Assembly: GCA_964626405.1 (NCBI GenBank)
Contig: CAZVFE010000012.1
Coordinates: forward strand, 1 to 31,703
Source: CAZVFE01 sp964626405
Lineage (GTDB): Bacteria > Bacteroidota > Bacteroidia > Cytophagales > Spirosomataceae
Direction: 5' to 3'
Length of the DNA: 31,703 bases
The notes under the pieces were generated by a model. The model saw only the letters and a program-made list of their open reading frames with translations. It was not told the DNA's origin and did not search any database. Each line of letters opens with the position of its first letter. The stretch's first letter is position 1. The translations under genes were made by a program, and so were the position numbers. This document shows positions 5,760-14,312 of this stretch, piece after piece.

Positions 5760-6992
5760 TTAGTTAGCTAAAGCTTTTTGAAGGTTCTGGTCAATTGCAG
5801 CCAAGAACTCCTCAGTATATAAATAATGCTCACCATGGTTTACTTTATTTCCATGGATACAAACTGCTAAGTCTTTTGTCATTTTTCCGCTTTCTACAGT
5901 TTCAATACAAACTTTCTCTAGAGTTTGAGCAAAATTTCTTAAAGCATTATTATTATCTAATTTACCTCTGAAATCTAAACCTCTTGTCCATGCAAAGATT
6001 GAAGCAATTGGGTTAGTAGAGGTTGGATTTCCTTTTTGGTGCTCTCTGTAATGTCTAGTAACAGTACCATGAGCTGCTTCTGCTTCTAAGGTTTTTCCAT
6101 CTGGAGTAACTAAAACAGAAGTCATTAATCCTAATGAACCAAATCCTTGTGCAACCGTATCAGACTGAACATCACCATCATAGTTTTTACAAGCCCAAAC
6201 AAAATTTCCATTCCATTTTAAAGCAGATGCAACCATGTCGTCAATTAAACGATGTTCGTATACGATTCCAGCAGCTTCAAATTTTTCTTTGAATTCAGCT
6301 ACATAAATTTCTTCAAAAATATCTTTAAATCTACCATCATATTTTTTCAAGATCGTATTTTTAGTAGATAAATATAAAGGCCATCCTTTTGATAAAGCCA
6401 TATTAAAGCAAGAATAAGCAAATCCTCTAATCGACTCATCCGTATTGTACATGGTAAGTGCGATACCATCATTTTTAAAGTCATAAACTTCAAATGATTG
6501 TGGCTCTCCACCATCTTCTGGAGTAAAAGTAACCGTTAATTTTCCTTTACCTTTCGTAATAAAATCAGTTGCTCTGTATTGGTCGCCAAAAGCATGTCTA
6601 CCAATTACGATTGGAGCAGTCCAATTTGGAACTAATCTCGGTACATTTGAACAAACGATAGGCTCTCTAAATACAGTTCCACCTAGGATATTTCTGATAG
6701 TACCATTAGGAGATCTCCACATTTGCTTTAAATCAAATTCTACAACTCTTTGTTCGTCTGGAGTAATAGTTGCACATTTGATACCTACGCCGTATTTCTT
6801 AATTGCTTCCGCAGCTTCTACAGTAACTTGGTCATTGGTTTCATCTCTGTATTCAACACCCAAATCAAAGTATTTGATATCTAAATCTAAATAAGGAAGA
6901 ATTAATTTGTCTTTAATAAACTTCCAAATAATTCTAGTCATTTCGTCACCATCCAACTCAACTACCGGATTAGCTACTTTAATTTTTTCCAT
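5760..6992 (-). CDS. icd: NADP-dependent isocitrate dehydrogenase (eukaryote-like homodimeric type)
   Basis: Oxidative decarboxylation of isocitrate to 2-oxoglutarate in the TCA cycle. At 410 residues it matches the type II homodimeric enzymes related to eukaryotic IDH1/IDH2 rather than the E. coli type. Visible marks are ELDGDEMTRIIWKFIKDKLI at the N-terminus, GIKCATITPDE, the substrate-binding MWRSPNGTIRNILGGTVFREPI, and the cofactor region AAHGTVTRHYREHQKGNPTSTNPIASIFAWTRGL. The His/Arg in TRHYR fits NADP specificity by analogy with IDH1. The gene is transcribed alone, with a -7 element upstream (7033-7040) and its own terminator downstream. Confidence 0.97.
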   Translation of the reverse strand: MEKIKVANPVVELDGDEMTRIIWKFIKDKLILPYLDLDIKYFDLGVEYRDETNDQVTVEAAEAIKKYGVGIKCATITPDEQRVVEFDLKQMWRSPNGTIRNILGGTVFREPIVCSNVPRLVPNWTAPIVIGRHAFGDQYRATDFITKGKGKLTVTFTPEDGGEPQSFEVYDFKNDGIALTMYNTDESIRGFAYSCFNMALSKGWPLYLSTKNTILKKYDGRFKDIFEEIYVAEFKEKFEAAGIVYEHRLIDDMVASALKWNGNFVWACKNYDGDVQSDTVAQGFGSLGLMTSVLVTPDGKTLEAEAAHGTVTRHYREHQKGNPTSTNPIASIFAWTRGLDFRGKLDNNNALRNFAQTLEKVCIETVESGKMTKDLAVCIHGNKVNHGEHYLYTEEFLAAIDQNLQKALAN

Positions 6993-7032
6993 AACAGGCT
7001 TTTATTTTTAATTATAACGTTAACAATTCCAC

Positions 7033-7060
7033 AAAGGTAATACATATTCTTTTTTCAACC
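7033..7060 (-). promoter_or_regulatory. Probable icd promoter
   Basis: On the minus strand TACCTTTG (7040 to 7033) is an exact TAnnTTTG -7 element. The -33 position holds only GTTG (7060 to 7057) at a short 16-base spacing. Start would be near 7026, about 34 bases before the ATG. Confidence 0.5.
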
Positions 7061-7081
7061 ATTATTTTAACCTAACTTTAC
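7051..7081 (+). promoter_or_regulatory. Possible purU promoter
   Basis: TAACTTTA at 7074-7081 is one base off the TAnnTTTG element, with TTTT at 7051-7054, 19 bases upstream. The inferred start at about 7088 leaves a leader under 20 bases before ATG 7105. Weak match; it shares the intergenic gap with the divergent icd promoter. Confidence 0.35.
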
Positions 7082-7104
7082 ACGAAATATTCAATATTTT
7101 TTTT

Positions 7105-7941
7105 ATGACTACAATCTTAAAAATTCATTGTAAGGATGAAATCGGGCTGGTATACAAAATTACAGGGGTTCTTTACAATCAAAATGTTAATGTATTGCAA
7201 ACCAATGAGTTTGTTTTAGATGAGCAAAATCAGTTTTTTATGCGTGCATTATTTTCTGGAGAATTTAATCAAGAGATTGTAGAAAAACAATTAATAGATA
7301 TTTTGCCTTCCAAAGCAAAGGTAGAATTTATTCCTGAAACCATTAAAAAAGTTGTAATACTTGCTACAAAAGAACATCATTGTTTGGGGGATTTATTAAT
7401 TAAAAATAAATTTCATGATTTGCCATTTGAAATTCAGGCAGTCATTAGTAATCATAATCATTTGCAAGAATTAACTGAGCAATTCACTATTCCCTTTCAT
7501 TTAGTATCTTCAGATGAAATTGAAGAAAGGGATTTACATGAAAAGGAAGTGATGAAAATTATCGACCAATACAATCCTGAAATAATTGTCTTGGCAAAAT
7601 ATATGCGAATATTGACTCCAAATTTCACTAAAAAGTATTTTGGGAAATTGATAAATATCCACCATTCGTTCCTCCCAGCCTTTGTTGGGGCAAAGCCTTA
7701 CCACCAAGCCTATGAAAGAGGGGTGAAAATTATCGGTGCTACAGCTCATTTTGTGACCGATGATTTGGATGAAGGCCCAATTATTTGTCAAGAAATTTTA
7801 CCAGTTTCTCATTCATATTCTGCCAAAGCCATGGCCAAAGCAGGAAAGGAAGTAGAGAAATTAGCCTTGTCTAAGGCACTTCAATTGGTTTTTGAGAATA
7901 GAGTTTTTGTATATAAAAATAAAACCATTCTTTTTGAATAA
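7105..7941 (+). CDS. purU: Formyltetrahydrofolate deformylase
   Basis: Hydrolyses 10-formyl-THF to formate and THF, balancing one-carbon pools. The 278-residue protein has an N-terminal ACT domain (about residues 1-75, LKIHCKDEIGLVYKITGVLYNQ), where other family members sense glycine or methionine. A formyltransferase domain runs from about residue 82. The catalytic triad is N184 and H186 in LINIHHSFLP and D222 in DDLDEGPII. IHHSFLPAFVGAKPYHQAY is diagnostic of PurU over PurN. It stands alone between icd (divergent) and ffh (44 bases downstream, with its own -7 element). Confidence 0.96.
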   Translation: MTTILKIHCKDEIGLVYKITGVLYNQNVNVLQTNEFVLDEQNQFFMRALFSGEFNQEIVEKQLIDILPSKAKVEFIPETIKKVVILATKEHHCLGDLLIKNKFHDLPFEIQAVISNHNHLQELTEQFTIPFHLVSSDEIEERDLHEKEVMKIIDQYNPEIIVLAKYMRILTPNFTKKYFGKLINIHHSFLPAFVGAKPYHQAYERGVKIIGATAHFVTDDLDEGPIICQEILPVSHSYSAKAMAKAGKEVEKLALSKALQLVFENRVFVYKNKTILFE

Positions 7942-7960
7942 AGATAAAATTGTAAATTTG
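7933..7960 (+). promoter_or_regulatory. Probable ffh promoter
   Basis: TAAATTTG at 7953-7960 followed by C is an exact -7 element. TTTG at 7933-7936, within the last purU codons, lies 16 bases upstream, slightly short for the usual range. The inferred start is about 7966 and the ATG is at 7985. Confidence 0.55.
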
Positions 7961-7984
7961 CAATCTTAAAATAAATAATCGGAT

Positions 7985-9319
7985 ATGTTTGAAAGTTTAA
8001 GTTCAAAATTGACCTCAGCTATGCGGACCCTAAAAGGGAAAGGTAGTATTACTGATGTTAATGTAGCGAGTACGGTAAAAGAGATTAGAAGGGCTTTAAT
8101 GGATGCCGATGTGAACTATAAAGTCGCAAAGGAAATAACCGACCGAATTAAGGAACAAGCTTTAGGCCAAAAAATCCAAATTGCAGTTGAGCCTGGACAA
8201 ATGTTGATAAAAATCGTGCATGAAGAGCTTACGAAATTAATGGGCTCTGAAAAGCAAGATATCAATACAAAGGGAGATCCAGCAATTGTTTTGATTTCTG
8301 GACTTCAAGGTTCCGGTAAAACGACCTTTACAGGGAAATTGGCGAATCATCTTAAAAAATCTGGTAAACAAATTTTATTGGTTGCAGGGGATGTGTATCG
8401 TCCGGCCGCGATAGACCAATTAAAAGTTTTGGGTGAACAGGTAGGAGTAGAGGTTTATTCAGAAATTGAAAATAAAAATCCTGTTGAAATTGCTCAAAAT
8501 GCAATTGCTTATGGAAAGAAAAATGGAAAAAAAATAATCGTAGTCGATACCGCTGGTCGTTTAGCCATTGATGAAGAAATGATGGCTGAGATTGAGGCAG
8601 TAAAGAAAGCGATTAGCCCGTCTGAAACCTTATTTGTTGTAGACTCCATGACTGGTCAGGATGCAGTAAATACGGCAAAAACTTTCAATGATCGGTTGAA
8701 TTTTGATGGGGTTGTTCTGACCAAATTAGATGGAGATTCAAGAGGTGGTGCGGCACTTTCTATCCGAGAGGTGGTTGATAAGCCAATTAAATTTATTTCC
8801 ACAGGGGAAAAAATGGATGCCTTGGATTTATTCTATCCAGATAGAATGGCGAATAGAATCCTGGGTATGGGTGATGTTTTATCTTTGGTTGAAAAGGCCC
8901 AACAAGCTTTTGATGAAGAAGAGGCTAAGGCATTATCTAAGAAATTCAAAAAGAATACTTTTTCTTTTCAAGATTTTTACAACCAGCTTCAACAAATCAA
9001 GAAGATGGGTAATATTAAAGATTTAATGGGAATGGTGCCAGGTATGGGGAATGCCATGAAAGATGTAGATATTTCGAATGATTCCTTCAAGCCTATTGAA
9101 GCTATTATTCAATCTATGACACCAGCCGAGAGAGATAATCCTGATATTTTAAATCCCTCTAGAAAACAAAGAATTGCTGATGGCTCAGGTACGTCAATTC
9201 AACAATTAAATGCTTTGTTGAAGCAATTCAATGATATGAAAAAAATGATGAAGATGGTATCAAATTCACCAGGAGGAAGATTCAATCTTCCAAATATGGG
9301 CAATATGATGAGGAGATAA
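7985..9319 (+). CDS. ffh: Signal recognition particle protein Ffh (SRP54)
   Basis: The GTPase of the signal recognition particle, which binds signal sequences and 4.5S RNA and docks with FtsY. At 444 residues it is complete: N domain (1-95), G domain with P-loop GLQGSGKTT (106-114), DTAGRLAID and the TKLDGDSRGGAALS guanine and effector motifs, then a methionine-rich M domain from about residue 325 (GMVPGMGNAM, RKQRIADGSG for RNA binding, MKKMMKM). The C-terminus ends in GGRFNLPNMGNMMRR. No SRP RNA gene is seen nearby. Its stop codon lies inside a dyad shared with the convergent pheT. Confidence 0.98.
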   Translation: MFESLSSKLTSAMRTLKGKGSITDVNVASTVKEIRRALMDADVNYKVAKEITDRIKEQALGQKIQIAVEPGQMLIKIVHEELTKLMGSEKQDINTKGDPAIVLISGLQGSGKTTFTGKLANHLKKSGKQILLVAGDVYRPAAIDQLKVLGEQVGVEVYSEIENKNPVEIAQNAIAYGKKNGKKIIVVDTAGRLAIDEEMMAEIEAVKKAISPSETLFVVDSMTGQDAVNTAKTFNDRLNFDGVVLTKLDGDSRGGAALSIREVVDKPIKFISTGEKMDALDLFYPDRMANRILGMGDVLSLVEKAQQAFDEEEAKALSKKFKKNTFSFQDFYNQLQQIKKMGNIKDLMGMVPGMGNAMKDVDISNDSFKPIEAIIQSMTPAERDNPDILNPSRKQRIADGSGTSIQQLNALLKQFNDMKKMMKMVSNSPGGRFNLPNMGNMMRR

Positions 9320-9331
9320 ATTTTATCTCCT
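9311..9331. repeat. Dyad spanning the stop codons of ffh and pheT
   Basis: AGGAGATAAA (9311-9320) and TTTATCTCCT (9322-9331) are exact reverse complements around one base. The symmetry contains the ffh stop TAA (9317-9319) and the pheT stop (9323-9325 on the other strand). As RNA it could fold as an 8-bp hairpin at the end of either message, but no T-tract follows on either side, so it is not a canonical terminator. Confidence 0.6.
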
Positions 9332-11755
9332 TATCGTTGCCTGAATTTCAGATTCAAATCCCTTTATTAATCGATTCATACTCGCATCAATTACCTTATC
9401 AGTTAGGGTTTGAGATTCATCTTGAAGGATAAATCCTACCGAATAGGATTTTTTCCCTTCACCTAAATTTTCACCTTTATATATATCGAATATAAATATT
9501 CTCTTCAATAAGCTTTGTTCATATTTGAAGGCTATTTTTTTCAATTCTTGAAAACTTATACCTTCTTCTATTACTAAAGATAAATCTCTTCTAACCTCTG
9601 GAAATTTAGAAATTTCAGTATAAGAAGTATTTTTGAAATTGTTCTTTGCTAAATAATCCCAATCAAAATCAGCATAGAATACTTCTTGCTTCATTTCAAA
9701 TTTTTTCGCTAAATCAGGTTGAACTAGACCTAAATTTAGGATTGATTTCTTATTGACGATAACCTCTAAACCATAAGCAAAAATTGGGTTTGATTCAATG
9801 GTTTTAGTTTCTAAATCTCTTAGGCCTAAGCTTTGTAGAATTTCTAAGCAAGTTTGATAAATATTTACAAATTTCGTTTTTAAATCACCTTTTAACCAAG
9901 AATCTCCCTGCCAGTTTCCAGAAACGAATAGTCCTAAATGTTTTTTCTCAAATATTTTACCATTCTTTTTATGATAGGTTTTACCAAACTCAAAGAATTT
10001 AAGATTTTGTTGTTTTCTGTTGAAATTATAAGCTAAAGTCTCCAATCCTTGAAAAACCAAAGATTGTCTCATTACTCCTAATTCTTCGGATAGAGGATTC
10101 GTGATTTCTACGGTCTCAAAATTAAGTGTATTAGCAATTAATTCATGATTTTTGTCCTTAGTAATTGAATTAGTAATTATTTCAAAAAATCCTTTAGAAT
10201 TTAGATCCTTTGAGATTTCCAATTGTTTTGCTTCTACATCAATTGCCGGGAAATCAGAAATAAAGGAAGTGCTTAAATTTTCAGAAAGAGGAACATTATC
10301 CAAACCATAAATTCGAAGAACTTCTTCTACTAAATCAGCCTCTCTATCCACATCTACTCGATAATTCGGACTTAAAACCTTTAATTCTTTTTCATTTATA
10401 CTTAGAATTTCAAAATCCAATCTTTCTAAAATTTCTTTAATTTTATCAGAAGAAATTTCTATACCAATTAATTGATTAATTCTTTGGATAGAGGTTTCAA
10501 TAATTCTTTTTTCAACTGGATTTGGATAAATATCTTGTAATTCAGACGCGATTTCTCCTCCTGCTAAATCCAATACCAATTGGCTTGCAATGGCCAAGGC
10601 ATATGGTGCAGCATCAATATCTACTCCTCTTTCAAAACGAAAGGATGCATCTGTTTTTAATCCATGGAATTGGGAGGATTTTCGAATACGTGTTGGATCG
10701 AAATTTGCTAATTCCAAGAAAATATTCTTCGTATTTTCTTTTATTTCTGAATTTTCACCACCCATGATGCCAGCCAATCCAATAGGTTTTTCGCCATCAC
10801 ATATCATCAATTCTGCCCCATTTAATTTTCTTTCTACTCCATCTAAGGTAGTAAATTTCGTTCCTTCAGCTAATGACTGCACAATTATCGTATCTCCTTT
10901 GATATCATTACAGTCGTAAGCGTGCATTGGTAAACCAAAACCATGACAAATATAATTTGTGATGTCCACAATATTGTTAATGGATTTTAATCCAATTCCC
11001 CCTAAATAAGATTTTAGCCAATCTGGGGATTCTTTTACCTGAATATTTTGAATCGTGATTCCACAAAATCTTTTACAACCTTCATCCTTTAGGACCAATT
11101 TTATTGGATGATTTTTTGTGGGAGTGAATTTGTTGGCAATAGGTAATTTTACTGGAATACCTGAAATGGCATAAATATCTCTGGCAACCCCCCAATGTGA
11201 AGCAGCATCCGCTCTATTTGGGGTTAGCCCAATTTCAATTATTTTTTCTGTTTTTATATTGAAATATTCTGCAGCAGGTGTACCTATTACAGCGCTATCA
11301 TCTAAAATTAAAATTCCATCATGAGAATTACCTAATCCGATTTCATCTTCCGCACATATCATTCCTTCAGAAGGGTGTCCATAAACCTTTCTTTTCTCAA
11401 TTTTAAATAAAGGTTTACCGGATTTATCATATAATTCTGTGCCAGGGGTTGCTACAATTACTTTTTGCCCGGCAGCTACATTAGCCGCTCCACATACTAT
11501 GGAAAGTAATTCTTCAGAACCTATATTTACAGTAGTTAAACTTAACTGTTTATCATTATGTTGAAATCTTTCACAGGTATTTACTTGGCCAACAACAAAG
11601 CCTTTAAGGCCGCCTGGAATAGCCTCTATTGTTTCAATTCCCTCAACTTCTAATCCAGTATTTGTTAATAGTTCTGTTAATTCTTGATCGCTGCCTTTCT
11701 GGGGTAATTGGGTTAAATCAATAAAATCTTTTAACCAACTTAGTGAAATTTTCAT
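9323..11755 (-). CDS. pheT: Phenylalanine--tRNA ligase beta subunit
   Basis: The beta chain of the (alpha-beta)2 PheRS that charges tRNA-Phe. At 810 residues it is full length. Domains in order: an N-terminal segment with MKISLSWLKDFIDL; the EMAP/OB tRNA-binding domain at about 45-155; the B3/B4 domain at about 215-375, which edits Tyr-tRNA in other bacteria (FCGITIQNIQV, LPMHAYDCNDIKG, GIMGGENSEI); B5 at about 405-475; the catalytic-like core; and a C-terminal FDX-ACB anticodon-binding domain (FPEVRRDLSLVIEEG to the end). PheS is not in the window. The ATG at 11753-11755 lies 2 bases past the def stop, so def-pheT form one transcript. Confidence 0.97.
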   Translation of the reverse strand: MKISLSWLKDFIDLTQLPQKGSDQELTELLTNTGLEVEGIETIEAIPGGLKGFVVGQVNTCERFQHNDKQLSLTTVNIGSEELLSIVCGAANVAAGQKVIVATPGTELYDKSGKPLFKIEKRKVYGHPSEGMICAEDEIGLGNSHDGILILDDSAVIGTPAAEYFNIKTEKIIEIGLTPNRADAASHWGVARDIYAISGIPVKLPIANKFTPTKNHPIKLVLKDEGCKRFCGITIQNIQVKESPDWLKSYLGGIGLKSINNIVDITNYICHGFGLPMHAYDCNDIKGDTIIVQSLAEGTKFTTLDGVERKLNGAELMICDGEKPIGLAGIMGGENSEIKENTKNIFLELANFDPTRIRKSSQFHGLKTDASFRFERGVDIDAAPYALAIASQLVLDLAGGEIASELQDIYPNPVEKRIIETSIQRINQLIGIEISSDKIKEILERLDFEILSINEKELKVLSPNYRVDVDREADLVEEVLRIYGLDNVPLSENLSTSFISDFPAIDVEAKQLEISKDLNSKGFFEIITNSITKDKNHELIANTLNFETVEITNPLSEELGVMRQSLVFQGLETLAYNFNRKQQNLKFFEFGKTYHKKNGKIFEKKHLGLFVSGNWQGDSWLKGDLKTKFVNIYQTCLEILQSLGLRDLETKTIESNPIFAYGLEVIVNKKSILNLGLVQPDLAKKFEMKQEVFYADFDWDYLAKNNFKNTSYTEISKFPEVRRDLSLVIEEGISFQELKKIAFKYEQSLLKRIFIFDIYKGENLGEGKKSYSVGFILQDESQTLTDKVIDASMNRLIKGFESEIQATIRR

Positions 11756-11757
11756 AT

Positions 11758-12336
11758 TTATTTTTTACCAAATTTCATTTTATAGGAAACAGAAACATTT
11801 CCTTTTGAAATATCATTTAATTTATTTTTTAATAAACGTTTTTTAAGGGGACTCAAATGATCTGTAAATAAAATACCTTCAATATGATCATATTCGTGTT
11901 GGATAATTCGAGCTGCAAGTCCTTCAAACCACTCTTCTTTTTCATTTCCATTTTCATCGAAATAATGGATTAGTACTCTTTCAGGGCGTTCCACTTCTCC
12001 TCTCAAACCAGGAATTGATAGGCAACCTTCCTCAAATATCCATTCTTCGCCTTCTTCTTCTAAAATAGTAGGATTAATGAAAGCCTTTTTAAAATCAATA
12101 AGGCTAGGGTCAAAATCTTCGTCTTCCTCTTCCTCCGCATTCATTGGTCTTCCATCCACCACGAAAAGTCTTACTGAAAGGCCGATTTGAGGGGCAGCAA
12201 GACCTACGCCACTTGCTGCATACATGGTTTCAAACATATCATCAATCAGCTTTTTTAATTCTGATTCCTCCATTTGAATATCATCAGCAAGTTTTCTAAG
12301 AATTGGATTTCCGTAAGGAATGATTGGGTAAATCAT
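11758..12336 (-). CDS. def: Peptide deformylase
   Basis: Metalloenzyme that removes the N-formyl group from nascent proteins. The three deformylase motifs are intact: GVGLAAPQIG (43-52), EEGCLSIPG with metal ligand C105, and QHEYDHIEG with ligands H147 and H151 and catalytic E148. The 192-residue length is typical of Bacteroidota. An acidic insert at about residues 67-79 (EEEEDEDFD) sits in the loop between the first two motifs; acidic loops of this kind occur in other Bacteroidota enzymes. It is upstream of pheT in a two-gene operon. A TAATTTTG -7 element lies upstream. Confidence 0.97.
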   Translation of the reverse strand: MIYPIIPYGNPILRKLADDIQMEESELKKLIDDMFETMYAASGVGLAAPQIGLSVRLFVVDGRPMNAEEEEDEDFDPSLIDFKKAFINPTILEEEGEEWIFEEGCLSIPGLRGEVERPERVLIHYFDENGNEKEEWFEGLAARIIQHEYDHIEGILFTDHLSPLKKRLLKNKLNDISKGNVSVSYKMKFGKK

Positions 12337-12354
12337 TTTTTATTAATTAATCTA

Positions 12355-12362
12355 CAAAATTA
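12355..12362 (-). promoter_or_regulatory. Possible -7 element for def-pheT
   Basis: Read on the minus strand, 12362 to 12355 is TAATTTTG, an exact TAnnTTTG. No TTTG is found at a suitable -33 distance, so only half of a promoter is supported. Start would be near 12349, about 12 bases from the ATG. Confidence 0.35.
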
Positions 12363-12437
12363 AATAAATATTCTCAAAATTGAGTAAAATAGAATAATTT
12401 TACCGAATTACATCGAAATTGTCCATTGAACAAGATT

Positions 12438-12470
12438 TTTGAAAACAATTTCAGGGTATTTTTAATTTTA
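12438..12470 (+). promoter_or_regulatory. Probable sppA promoter
   Basis: TTTG at 12438-12441 and TAATTTTA at 12463-12470 followed by C, with 21 bases between, is one base off the consensus. The start is inferred near 12477 and the preferred ATG is at 12503. Confidence 0.55.
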
Positions 12471-12502
12471 CATTCTAAAAGTATTAAAACAATACGTTGG
12501 AC

Positions 12503-14284
12503 ATGAAACAATTTTTTAAGTTTACAATCGCTTCTTTTCTAGGTATATTTTTATTTTCAATTGTATCTTTTTTCTTAACATTAGGGATAATTGTTGCTAT
12601 TTCTTCAGATGATACTGAAGTAACTGTACCCAAAAATTCTATTTTAAAATTGAATTTAAATGGTATTTTGGTTGAGAATGCCTCTTTGGAAAAGAATCCA
12701 TTTGATGGATTGAATATCGGACTTTTGGAAAGTAATTCTCAAATAGGGTTGATTCAATTAATTCAAACAATTGATAAAGCATCCAAAGATGATCGGATTA
12801 AAGGGATTTATATGGAAGCCGCATCACCCATTGCCTCATATGCTCAATTATTTGAATTGAGGGATGCATTGGAGCGTTTTTCTGATTCTGGCAAGTTTAT
12901 TTATTCCTATGCTGAGGTATATTCAGAAAAGGGGTATTTTTTATCCTCTGTGGCAGATGAAGTTTTTGCTAATCCTTCGGGAATTATCGATTTTAATGGA
13001 ATAATGGTTCGTTATTCCTATTATAAAAAATTATTTGATAAGCTTGGAATTGAGCCAGTTATCTATAAAGTTGGGAAGTATAAGTCTGCTGTAGAAAGCT
13101 TTTCTCGTTCTAATATGTCTGAGGAAAATAGGCAGCAATCTCGTGAGATGATTTATTCGATTAATCATCAAGTGATGAAAAAGATTTCAGAATCAAGAGG
13201 AATTTCGGAGGTTAGATTGAATGAGATTGCAGATAGTCTTTTAGCATTTCAGCCTGTAGAAGCGGAGAAATTAAATATGGTTTCGATTGCGTATAAATCT
13301 GAAGTAGATTCACTTTTAAAAGAGGAAATAGAGATAGATCAGGACGATGATTTGGAATTTATCAGTTTCAGAAAATATGCAAAAGTAAATTTAAAGGACG
13401 AATCCTATGAGGGGTCAGATAGAATAGGTGTATTAGTGGCGGATGGCGAAATTTTAGGACCAAAAAGTATGGATGGATATATTGGTTTTCAGGATTTCAA
13501 TAAAGAATTAAAGGAATTAGTAGATAATAAAAGGATAAAAGCCATTGTAATAAGGATTAATTCTCCGGGGGGCTCTTCATTAGCCACTGATATTATGTGG
13601 AAAGCCATAAAAGATGCAAAAAAGAAGAAGCCGATAATTGTATCTATGTCTGGATATGCTGCTTCTGGGGGTTATTATATGGCAGTAGGAGCAGATAAGA
13701 TCGTAGCTTCCCCAACAACTATTACGGGTTCTATAGGAATATTCTCTCAATGGATAGATATTTCCAAATTCATGGAAGATAAAATAGGAATAACGTATGA
13801 TCAGGTTATGACAAATCAAAATTCTGATTTTTTACAGAATTTAAGTAAACTTTCAGATTACCAAAGCAAGGTAATGTTGAAGAATATTCAGGCAGGTTAT
13901 GATGATTTTATTTCCAAAGTTGCTGATGGCAGAAAAATGACAAAGGAGGAAATTTTGGAATTAGCGAGTGGTAGGGTATGGACCGGAGAGATGGCGAAAA
14001 AGGTGGGTTTAGTGGATGAATTGGGAGGATTAGATAGGGCTATTGAAATTGCTGCTTTGGATGCTAAACTAGAAAAAAATCAATACAAGGTTTTAATCTA
14101 CCCGAAGGCCAAATCTGTATTAGAAGAATTATTAGATACTTCACAGGAGGATGTATCGTCTAAATTAATTCAAGGATTAGGTTCAGAACTTTATCCTTAT
14201 TCTAAGGCATTATTAGAAATAAAAAAGATTCAAAAAAGAAATGGGTTAATGTGTGTCCTTCCATATGGTATAGAAATTGAATAG
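12503..14284 (+). CDS. sppA: Signal peptide peptidase SppA, 67K type
   Basis: A membrane-bound serine/lysine protease that degrades cleaved signal peptides. I choose ATG 12503 (MKQFFKFTIASFLG) over the in-frame TTG two codons earlier because it begins the usual family N-terminus. The protein has 593 residues. One transmembrane segment lies at about residues 9-34, followed by two tandem SppA/ClpP-fold domains as in the E. coli-type 67K enzyme. The catalytic lysine is about K194 in the N-terminal repeat (KVGKYKSAVE) and the nucleophile about S388 in the C-terminal repeat (SGYAASGGYYMA), the split arrangement known for E. coli SppA. The oxyanion-type RINSPGGSS is at about 351-359. Downstream bioB begins 28 bases later. 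Confidence 0.96.
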   Translation: MKQFFKFTIASFLGIFLFSIVSFFLTLGIIVAISSDDTEVTVPKNSILKLNLNGILVENASLEKNPFDGLNIGLLESNSQIGLIQLIQTIDKASKDDRIKGIYMEAASPIASYAQLFELRDALERFSDSGKFIYSYAEVYSEKGYFLSSVADEVFANPSGIIDFNGIMVRYSYYKKLFDKLGIEPVIYKVGKYKSAVESFSRSNMSEENRQQSREMIYSINHQVMKKISESRGISEVRLNEIADSLLAFQPVEAEKLNMVSIAYKSEVDSLLKEEIEIDQDDDLEFISFRKYAKVNLKDESYEGSDRIGVLVADGEILGPKSMDGYIGFQDFNKELKELVDNKRIKAIVIRINSPGGSSLATDIMWKAIKDAKKKKPIIVSMSGYAASGGYYMAVGADKIVASPTTITGSIGIFSQWIDISKFMEDKIGITYDQVMTNQNSDFLQNLSKLSDYQSKVMLKNIQAGYDDFISKVADGRKMTKEEILELASGRVWTGEMAKKVGLVDELGGLDRAIEIAALDAKLEKNQYKVLIYPKAKSVLEELLDTSQEDVSSKLIQGLGSELYPYSKALLEIKKIQKRNGLMCVLPYGIEIE

Positions 14285-14289
14285 TTTTG

Positions 14290-14297
14290 TATCTTTG
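14290..14297 (+). promoter_or_regulatory. Possible bioB -7 element
   Basis: TATCTTTG at 14290-14297, just after the sppA stop, matches TAnnTTTG. No clear -33 TTTG lies 17-23 bases upstream. It would give a leader of about 10 bases before the bioB ATG at 14313, allowing bioB expression apart from sppA. Confidence 0.35.
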
Positions 14298-14312
14298 TCA
14301 AAACATTCTATT

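Noticed and set aside
10522..10919. Plus-strand open frames inside pheT
   Set aside because: They lie opposite conserved pheT codons, overlap each other in two frames and show no recognisable protein features.
13580..13819. Minus-strand frame inside sppA
   Set aside because: It lies opposite the conserved catalytic domain of sppA; composition is that of a shadow frame.
14277..14312. BioB start at ATG 14277
   Set aside because: The extra residues have no family counterpart and overlap the end of sppA; ATG 14313 fits the usual BioB N-terminus.
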